64,000 nucleotides of DNA from Sarcocystis neurona (Eukaryota > Apicomplexa > Conoidasida > Eucoccidiorida > Sarcocystidae). Below, one piece after another: positions 58,401 through 64,000 of this stretch; the first letter of the stretch is position 1; each line of letters starts with the position of its first letter. The stretch spans positions 431,127 through 495,126 of the forward strand of contig KL647317.1 of assembly GCA_000727475.1 (NCBI GenBank), in the 5' to 3' direction. The notes under the pieces were generated by a model, which did not search any database, was not told the origin of the DNA, and saw nothing but the letters and a program-made list of their open reading frames with translations. The position numbers and the translations under genes were made by a program.

Positions 58401-61061
58401 TTTCCGCCCCGGTAGGCATATGTGTCTGGATAGTCGTAGAGACGCATGCGTATTAACACGCCTTCTTGGCTAGGAAAGGAAGAGTTCTCTGTGTTGGCTC
58501 GACGGAAATCAGGAGGCTCTGCTCAGAAGCGGTGTAAGTCGATTTTTGTTCGACGGGTTCGCCTGACGTTCTCTTCAGTGTGTCGCCCCTGCATTGCCTT
58601 CACGTGGCTGTACGAAGACAGCGGGATGCTTCGTGAAAGAGGAAGGGGGAGGCAGCTATTACGGAAGATGACTTGCAGCACTTGGTAGAGTCTGAGCTGT
58701 GAAGTATTCTGTCAACTGATACGAAGTCAGAGAATCAGCCAGGAATCGCCTCTACCATTTAATATTCTTCCAGTGAGGTGATTCAGCGGATGGTGCCCCC
58801 CGGGGACTGCGGATCCTGCTGCTCAGGCTCTTCCTGCTGCTACTTCTCCTCACGCTGCTGCTGCTGATGCTCCTCTGACGGCGACGCTGCTGTCCTGCTG
58901 CTGCTATTACTGTTGGCACTGCTGCTGTTGCCGCCGTGGACGACACAACGGCAGGGACGGTGCTGCTGCAGGTGGAGGTCCTGCTGCTACTGCCGTTATG
59001 TGTTGTGATTTGCAGTGTTGCCGGCTGCTGCTGCACGGCATCTGCTGCTGGCGAAGGCCTTCGCGAGCCCTGACAGCAGCAACAGCGAGTCGCGCGCCGC
59101 TCTCCTCGGCTGCCGCGGCAGCAGCGGCGATGACACACGGCAGCAGGAGGAGCCCTGCGATCCTGCTGCAGCGGCTGCTTGGCAAGAAGAAGCAGCAGCA
59201 GCACGAGCGGAGGCGGCTGCGGCAAAAACAGCATTTGGACCCGGAGCGCCAGACGCAGGGTCACCAGCAGCTCGAGGAACACTCGCAGCTCGAGGAGCAC
59301 CAGGAGGAAAAGGAGCAGCCGCCGTTGCAGCATCAACAGGCGGAACAGCAGCTGTGTGGCCTCAGAGGCTGCGCCTTGCCACGGGTGTTTTCTACTACTG
59401 CGTTGAGACCCAAACCCCCCTCTTGCCGCGCTTTACTGAAGTGGTAGCTCTCAATCCCTGGCAGTCCCTTCTACGCAGCTAAAGTTCAACTCTCTTGCAA
59501 AGAAGTTCTGCGTCCTACCCGTTGACGACAACATACATATATGTATGCATGCGTATGTGTATATATATTCATATATGTATGTATATATAAACAAGGTGTG
59601 TGTGTGTACACGGACATACCTGAGTGCGCCTATCTGAATCTTGGAAGGCGACACACGTTTTTCTTCGCCAATATGAATGTACACACACGTATGTCCTGCA
59701 AGACATACGTGTCTATCTGTTTATCTGTGTGAGTATGCAGATATATCTGTGGACGATGTGCACGTGTAGACAAGAGGAGAGATGCCTAATTTTCACTTTT
59801 TCAAACTGCGTCTCACGAACCGGAGGGAATTTCCTCCCAACTTCCCTCGTTAAAATGATTGTTTGCCGCGTTTTTTTTGTTACTGGCGCCGTTTCACTTC
59901 TCCACTGTCGCGACAGCGAAATTCCCCACCACCTGAGTGTTGTATCCAGAGCTGGCATAATTGCTCTGAGCCCACCCTTCTTATGTATCGCTGTATACGC
60001 ACACGTATCCATCTATCTATATACGTATATGCCAATACATATATATATACAACCTTGTAGGGACTGCATACCTTCGTCATTTCAAATGCATCAGAATATA
60101 CGCTTAGGTATACGTATATGCATGAATGCGTACACAAACGTGTGTACTCATATAGATATGGACACCCACACACACACATACACACACACACATGTGTACA
60201 CACAGGCTCTGCGCTAACAAGTACACTGGTATTCATATATATATATATGCATATATATGTACGTGTGTGTGAAGTACACATCCGTGAAAGTACACACAAC
60301 TATATATGTGTATATATATGTGTACAGAGAGGGAGCTAGACGTATAAATGTACATATGTATGTGTAAGTATAGATATACTGGTGGGAGCTCATATGTCCT
60401 ACGCATGAAAGGAAAGTGATACGCCGAAGCTCGCGTTGGAGAACTCATCTACGTTCGAATGTATTTCTCTGTGTGGACGTCTGATATGCTGCATATCAAT
60501 AGGTACTGGAGCGAGTCGCAGCTACTGCGCATCAGCCGCCGCGAGAGAAGCCTGCTTCTGTGAGACACACGAACGGCATCAACAACGCAGACGGCAGCGG
60601 CAGCAACAGGAAGGGCATAAGCAGGAGCAGCAGCAGCGACAGAGAGGAGGGAAGCGAAGAGAGCAGTGCGAGCAGCGTGAAGGGCTCCGAGGCGCAGGAA
60701 CGGGAGAAGAACGAGGAGCTGCAGCAGGAGCAGCAGCAAAGGCGAGCAGCAGAGGCCCTGCTGACCTGGGATGAGCGCGTCCGCTTTCTGTGGGCTGCTT
60801 GCACAGCAGCGCTCCATCGGAGTATGCCTGTGGAAAAATTTGTTGGTATTCTTGGCTTTTTGCTTCCGGGCGACGAACTGAGAGGAGACGCTGTGGCCTG
60901 CGGGTACAGCAGGTTGTTGCGTGACCCTCTCTCTCCGCTTCTCCTCTGGAAGGTAAATAAAACGTCGGCGTTCGGGCGCCTCTGCCGATCGACGAAGGCG
61001 AAACCCATGCAGATTCTTGTAGACCCCTGCACGTGCGGATTCATCACGTAGACAAAAGTAC

Positions 61062-61102
<41 letters not shown>

Positions 61103-63155
61103 TGTGTGTGGGTGGGTGGGTGTCTGTGTCTGTGTGCGTGTGCCGCAAACCTGTACATACTGACAGACATAGAAAAAGAACTACACGCACATACGTAGCG
61201 CACACATATGCATAGAGGGAACGAAGAGGCACGTAGGGGACAAACTTGATATGTAGGAATACACGCCAAGGGCGAAGTGGCTTGGCAGAATTAGTACACA
61301 CAAAGAGGTACGCGTAGCTGTGTGGAGTCGAGGTGTCAACGTTTGGCATGTTAATAAATATACATATATGTAATTAGATAGGCAGGTAAATCTGTATATA
61401 TATATATATATAGGGATATATTTGTGTACACTCGTGCCCCAGAACGGTCGAAGATGTCTTCACACAGATGTGTGTGTGTGTACCTCGGCGCAAGAAGGAA
61501 AGGCGGGAGAGGGACAGGCAGTGGTAGACCCGATCAAATGACGTGCGTCCCCTCCTACTCGCAGATCGATCTGGGAAGAAAGATATATCTATTGGTAGAG
61601 GCAGAGGCACATAGATAGGCAGAGACATATATATATATATGTATGAGCATGTGCGTCTCTGTGGAGTCAGTTTTCCTTTGTTACAACGTCTCGAGACGCG
61701 TGCGAACTGGTCGTCGTTGGCGCCAGTCGCCTTCTCACCTAAGTTCTCCTGTGTGTACGCAGCGCGCTTCTTCTTGTCACGTAGTTCCACGTGTGTGTGG
61801 ACGTGGTCTCCAGCGGAAGACGTTTTTTTAAATACGTCGACTGCGTGTTGTTCCTGACCCTGCCACACGTATCTGCCTCTGCTTTCAAGCAGGTACGGGG
61901 CACCGCTGGGTAGGAGCCAGTAGGGCTTCGTGACCCCTTCGGTATACGTGTGTTTGCACGTACACGTGCTTGCCGCGTTCAGCGTAATAAATGTGTCTTC
62001 TCTGTTTGTTTGCGTGGAGTTGAAACGCCTCCCCGCATTTTCTGTGTGCGCGCTACACAAGCTGTGGAAGACTGACACAGGTTGCGCGCGGCCGCGTTAG
62101 GAAGTCGCCGACGTGTAGAAATATTTTTGATGTGCACGTGTAGACCTGTAGCGGCCTACAGGTCGACGTGCTTCTCTTGCTGCCCACTACAAAAGTAGAG
62201 AAACGCGTCTTACCAAGCACGTGCGTACACTTATTTTACGTTGAAGTGCCAACACAGGCTCTGGACGGAAACGTTGATGCGTTTGTATTTCTCTGTCACT
62301 CTCTCACTCTGTTTGTTCAAGCGTATGCGTACGCAGAATCACACAGCTATAAATGCGTGTTAATCACAAGCTGCGTTGTGCCAGCGCGACCTTCTCTGAG
62401 ATGCATCCCTGTGTCTCACCCCTACGCAAATCCTCGTTATGCACTGCACGCGGATGCCGCTGTTACAGCTACTGCTGCTCCTGCTGCTGCGACGACGCTG
62501 GACGCAGCGCTCCCAGGCGTCTAACGTCGCAGCTGCTGCTTCTGTTGCTGTTCTGGGGGCCGCGGCGACGATGCCAACGCTTTAGAAGCTGCTGCTGTGT
62601 CTGCGGATGTGGCTCTCGACTTCGTGCCACGACAGTCTCTGCGGCTGCTCCTGGCTCGGCTGACTCTGTAGCGGCTCTTGCCTGTTCTTTTTCTTCGGTC
62701 CGTGTCATGTTGATCTTCGTGGAGTGACTGTTGCTGCTGTTGTGGCTGTTTGTTCGACCGGCTGCTGCCGCAGGGCTACTACTGGTGCTGCGCGGCCGCT
62801 GCTGCTACTGCTGTGTTGCGCTGCTGCTTGTATTGATCCTACCCGATGCTGCCTCTGTGCTGAGGCTGCCGTCATTGATACTGATACGCTACTAATACTG
62901 CGCTGGAACTGGTGACGCGGCTGACGATGCGCCCCCTGCTGCTGTGCGTGGCATCGGTGGGGCTCGCTGCTGTTGGCAGGTGGCGGAGATCGTTGAGAGA
63001 GAGCTGCCTGCGTCGGCTGCGGCGGCTCTCCCGCACTCCACGCGGACACTGCTGTCGGCTGCGGCAAACGACCTTCTGCTTCCGGCTTCAACGCAGGCGT
63101 GGCAACGGCGGCAACAAGAGCTAGCAGCACAAGTGTGCCACACTCTCTATACCCG
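47767..63155 (+). CDS. Large predominantly helical protein, family not recognised (whole span)
   Basis: A series of exons on one strand separated by microsatellite-bearing introns. Nine of them (52858 to 63155) join with compatible phases in every junction and give a continuous sequence of about 840 residues. Four or five more upstream (47.8-51.8 kb) probably precede them. The protein is Leu/Ala/Glu-rich and mostly helical, with low-complexity loops: a poly-Ala stretch of more than 100 residues in one exon, Gln-rich and Ser-rich loops in others. No catalytic motif, transmembrane segment or signal peptide is seen. Short segments such as EEQQCWIAVMSYLRRGRLGA and ERVRFLWAACTAALHRSM have the look of alpha-solenoid proteins (nucleoporin, THO or HEAT-type scaffolds), but I cannot assign a family. 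Neither terminus is fixed, and the 3' exon lies beyond 63155. Confidence 0.6.
48884..48977. repeat. 54-base tandem duplication at an exon boundary
   Basis: GATGAAGGAGAGTTAGCGTC at 48884 and GATGAAGTAGAGATAGTC at 48938 begin two copies that both continue with TGCTGCTTTTG(A/T)GACCT. The second copy runs into the exon; the first ends in a TA run. Confidence 0.85.
48950..49140 (+). CDS. Large helical protein, exon EEQQCWIAVMSYLRRGRLGA
   Basis: It ends at donor GCTTTGTG|GTGAGC in phase 2, which matches the next exon. It encodes CDLFALLLKEEQQCWIAVMS, then YLRRGRLGAAARCLLQTLLE, then LLPHQGNSLLSTLSPDAL. The 5' boundary is unclear because the sequence around it is a tandem duplication. Confidence 0.6.
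50639..50987 (+). CDS. Large helical protein, exon with Pro/Ala-rich middle
   Basis: Acceptor TTGCTCTGCAG| and donor TGTTGCAA|GTACGT, phase-compatible with its neighbours. It encodes QMLYEVRSIEDIGVVRCSAY, a Ser-rich then Pro/Ala-rich loop, and LRGFGGPGFVAWLLQ. Confidence 0.6.
51268..51410 (+). CDS. Large helical protein, exon with Trp-rich segment
   Basis: Acceptor CGCCCTGCAG| in phase 0 and donor CACGTCG|GTGATA in phase 2. It encodes KSQQVQHAQRNRTFSLYGGN then DFCWEASWSCNTRWALVLRY, a Trp-rich stretch free of low complexity, ending VSQESP. Confidence 0.5.
51551..51790 (+). CDS. Large helical protein, possible exon
   Basis: Acceptor TTTTCACTTCAG|, phase-compatible with the previous exon. It encodes GATLSNLFPTMLHVSCCQRL, RRARRDFYVYTALPASIFKL and RVSASLTYGEGHLST. 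The 3' boundary is not determined: the available GT sites do not give the phase 0 needed for the exon at 52858, so either the end is earlier or a small exon intervenes. Confidence 0.35.
52150..52420. repeat. Dense TA/CA microsatellite cluster
   Basis: At least six TA runs of 10-24 bases, separated by CACATA/TATGTA-type sequence, within an intron of the large gene. Confidence 0.85.
52858..53058 (+). CDS. Large helical protein, exon GVETDPKEALSEVPEALLPV
   Basis: Acceptor CGGACGCAG| and donor GAAGAG|GTAAGC, 67 codons in phase 0 at both ends. It encodes GVETDPKEALSEVPEALLPV, VHLLHATRQQQRGHGKEREQ, then RRAAAELLSSNRLGDLLPEE. The following CAG-rich 700 bases (53.1-53.65 kb) are open in more than one frame and are treated as intron. 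Confidence 0.7.
53953..54258 (+). CDS. Large helical protein, exon with acidic/Ser loop and LQLLISALHK helix
   Basis: Acceptor GTCGCGCGCGCAG| and donor TCTGCC|GTACGC, 102 codons, phase 0 at both ends. It encodes LLQLVLPDFSASRPLDSAEA, a Ser/Glu/Lys-rich loop, then SSQTALQLLISALHKDEAAA and RRLQLHALHLLASA. Confidence 0.7.
55095..55619 (+). CDS. Large helical protein, exon dominated by a polyalanine loop
   Basis: Acceptor CCTTTCTGCAG| and donor CTCGTT|GTAAGA, exactly 175 codons, phase 0 at both ends. It starts HVKFLPTSYLLDCALHSSIR, runs through more than 100 residues dominated by Ala with Thr, Ser, Pro, and ends DEVDSRLTEMAAEVSLLFAE ELV. Alanine is almost entirely GCA/GCG from CAG-type repeats. 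Confidence 0.75.
55915..56070. repeat. CTGT/TCCG-rich low-complexity tract
   Basis: Irregular repeats of GTCTGTCT, TCCGTC and CTCTCTGTC within an intron of the large gene. Confidence 0.75.
56848..57595 (+). CDS. Large helical protein, long exon ARFTELMLPANSRKALGLLA
   Basis: Acceptor GCGCTTCTTTTCAG| in phase 0 and donor GATGACC|GTAAGG in phase 1. It encodes ARFTELMLPANSRKALGLLA, LSTHLQSFSKGASPHFFPWG, a Pro/Ser then Ala/Thr-rich loop, and AKQFTLTPTEVARVHEYMKT followed by TSILDD. Confidence 0.75.
58028..58152 (+). CDS. Large helical protein, exon with Gln-rich helix
   Basis: Acceptor TAGCCGCAG| in phase 1 and donor TGTGAA|GTGAGA in phase 0. It encodes ALRREEEPQHEKGQYEQYLG, MQQKQQQQLFKGAFPINFSC. 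Confidence 0.7.
58474..58531 (+). CDS. Large helical protein, small exon ERKSSLCWLDGNQEALLRS
   Basis: Acceptor CTTGGCTAG| and donor GAAGCG|GTGTAA in phase 1, which fits the next exon. An alternative donor two bases on (GGT|GTAAGT) has a better consensus but does not give the phase needed for the next exon. Confidence 0.6.
59016..59443 (+). CDS. Large helical protein, exon with Ala-rich loop and FYYCVETQTPLLPRFTEV
   Basis: Acceptor GTGATTTGCAG| in phase 1, donor GAAGTG|GTAGCT in phase 0. It encodes LPAAAARHLLLAKAFASPDS, a long Ala/Gly/Glu-rich loop, then GVFYYCVETQTPLLPRFTEV. An earlier donor (GAA|GTGGTA) has the same phase. Confidence 0.6.
60503..60952 (+). CDS. Large helical protein, exon RVRFLWAACTAALHRSMPVE
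   Basis: Acceptor ATATCAATAG| and donor CTCTGGAAG|GTAAAT, exactly 150 codons in phase 0. It encodes VLERVAATAHQPPREKPAS, a Ser/Gln/Glu-rich linker, then ALLTWDERVRFLWAACTAAL, HRSMPVEKFVGILGFLLPGD and ACGYSRLLRDPLSPLLLWK. This is the longest well-ordered block of the protein and the best query for identifying it. Confidence 0.8.
61064..61120. repeat. GT microsatellite followed by GGGT units
   Basis: About 47 bases of GT repeat with one A interruption, then three GGGT units, in an intron of the large gene. Confidence 0.95.
62980..63155 (+). CDS. Large helical protein, exon VAEIVERELPASAAAALPHS
   Basis: Acceptor GCTGTTGGCAG| in phase 0 and donor TACCCG|GTGAGA in phase 2. It encodes VAEIVERELPASAAAALPHS, TRTLLSAAANDLLLPASTQA, WQRRQQELAAQVCHTLYT. 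A further exon must follow beyond this point. One more exon may lie between 60952 and 62980. Confidence 0.7.
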
Positions 63156-64000
63156 GTGAGATTTAGTGTGCGTGCCTCCCTATTTGCCCGACGCCAGACA
63201 CATATAATTCAACCGCGAGGCGTGGGTTACACCTCTCCGCGCAGGACGCTATACATGCATACATACGTGTATATACATGCATATGTATGCAGACGTCTTT
63301 CCATGGAGATGAGCTGCCAGCACATAGCTTTTTTGTTGTCTTATTCGCAGCGGCACCTGCCTAGTAGGGTCTTCGTCTTGGACTCTGCAGCTGCCCGTGC
63401 ATATCTCTTTACCTATCTATATATCAATCAGTATATATATATATATGTATAGATGGATAGATATCTTTCTCTCTGTCCTTCTCTATGAACATATGTATGT
63501 ATGTATATATTTATGTGTATATATGTGTAGTTAGACTCTCTCTCGCTCTCTATGCATATATATATATGCCTATACATCATTTGCACGATACGTGTCCTGG
63601 CTAGCAACACCCTATATGGATATAGCGGACGGCGTCATCCTATGCCCGACTGCGCTCGAGACTACATAAGTGGATCATATGCATATATATACGCGCAGCT
63701 ATGTATATGTGACTCCAAAGATGTGTGGATGCGTGAATGTTTGTCAAAACGCCGGTGCAGGAATGTGCCTGGACACCTACGTGCGTGGTAGTCGTTGAGC
63801 GAAGCAAATTATTATCAGTAACGTTCTGCGGCAGGTGACTCCGTATGCATACATATATATATATACATATATGTATATATATGAAGAGAGATGTACACAT
63901 ATATACGCATATATATATATATATATATATATACATCCATACCGCGAGCGGAGACACATCTTTAACGCTGGATGCCTTCTAAACGAAACACACTGACGTC
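63156..64000. other. Intron or intergenic, microsatellite-rich
   Basis: TA/TG microsatellites at about 63430-63455, 63555-63570, 63855-63885 and 63900-63935. No coding signal is seen before the window edge. Confidence 0.6.

Noticed and set aside
61064..61120. A telomere-like or CRISPR-like array
   Set aside because: It is a simple GT/GGGT microsatellite without the TTTAGGG unit or spaced repeats.

Overview
This looks like a nuclear chromosome segment from a coccidian apicomplexan, most probably Eimeria or a close relative such as Cyclospora. The evidence is long CAG/GCA/CTG triplet tracts that keep changing frame and strand, homopolymer runs of Ala, Gln and Ser inside otherwise ordinary proteins, many short GT-AG introns, base composition near 50% GC, and dense TA/TG/CA microsatellites that fall almost entirely outside the exons I can define. 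I saw no operons, rRNA, CRISPR array or intact mobile element. Species is not decidable from the text alone.

Three genes can be rebuilt exon by exon. (1) 5.3-16.2 kb, plus strand: a multi-exon RCC1-repeat beta-propeller protein. Ten consecutive exons join with compatible phases and give recognisable RCC1 blades. The layout is closest to the mitochondrial RCC1-like (RCC1L/WBSCR16) type. Both ends are unresolved. (2) 24.3-30.3 kb, minus strand: a cis-prenyltransferase (dehydrodolichyl/undecaprenyl diphosphate synthase family). Five exons give a complete frame of 362 codons plus a stop, with all conserved blocks present, an alanine-rich insertion in the middle, and an unusual change in the third block. 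(3) About 47.8-63.2 kb, plus strand: a large, mainly alpha-helical protein of no family I recognise. Nine consecutive exons from 52.9 to 63.2 kb are phase-compatible, and upstream exons probably extend it leftward.

Weaker candidates are: an uncharacterised plus-strand gene at 34-36.7 kb; a 210-codon frame at 42.0-42.65 kb; a coiled-coil-like exon at 22.9-23.0 kb; a terminal-exon-like frame at 20.4-20.65 kb; a possible small secreted protein read from the plus strand inside the last intron of the cis-prenyltransferase; and minus-strand fragments at 30.6-33.6 kb. The first 4.5 kb and the 43.5-46.7 kb stretch are triplet-repeat-rich, and coding potential switches strand there, so I could not fix gene models.

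Between genes there are several diverged local duplications (21.3, 21.6, 22.1/22.4, 26.6, 38.5/38.7 and 48.9 kb). The genes appear functionally unrelated (a propeller protein, isoprenoid synthesis, and a large helical scaffold-like protein), as is normal for this kind of genome.
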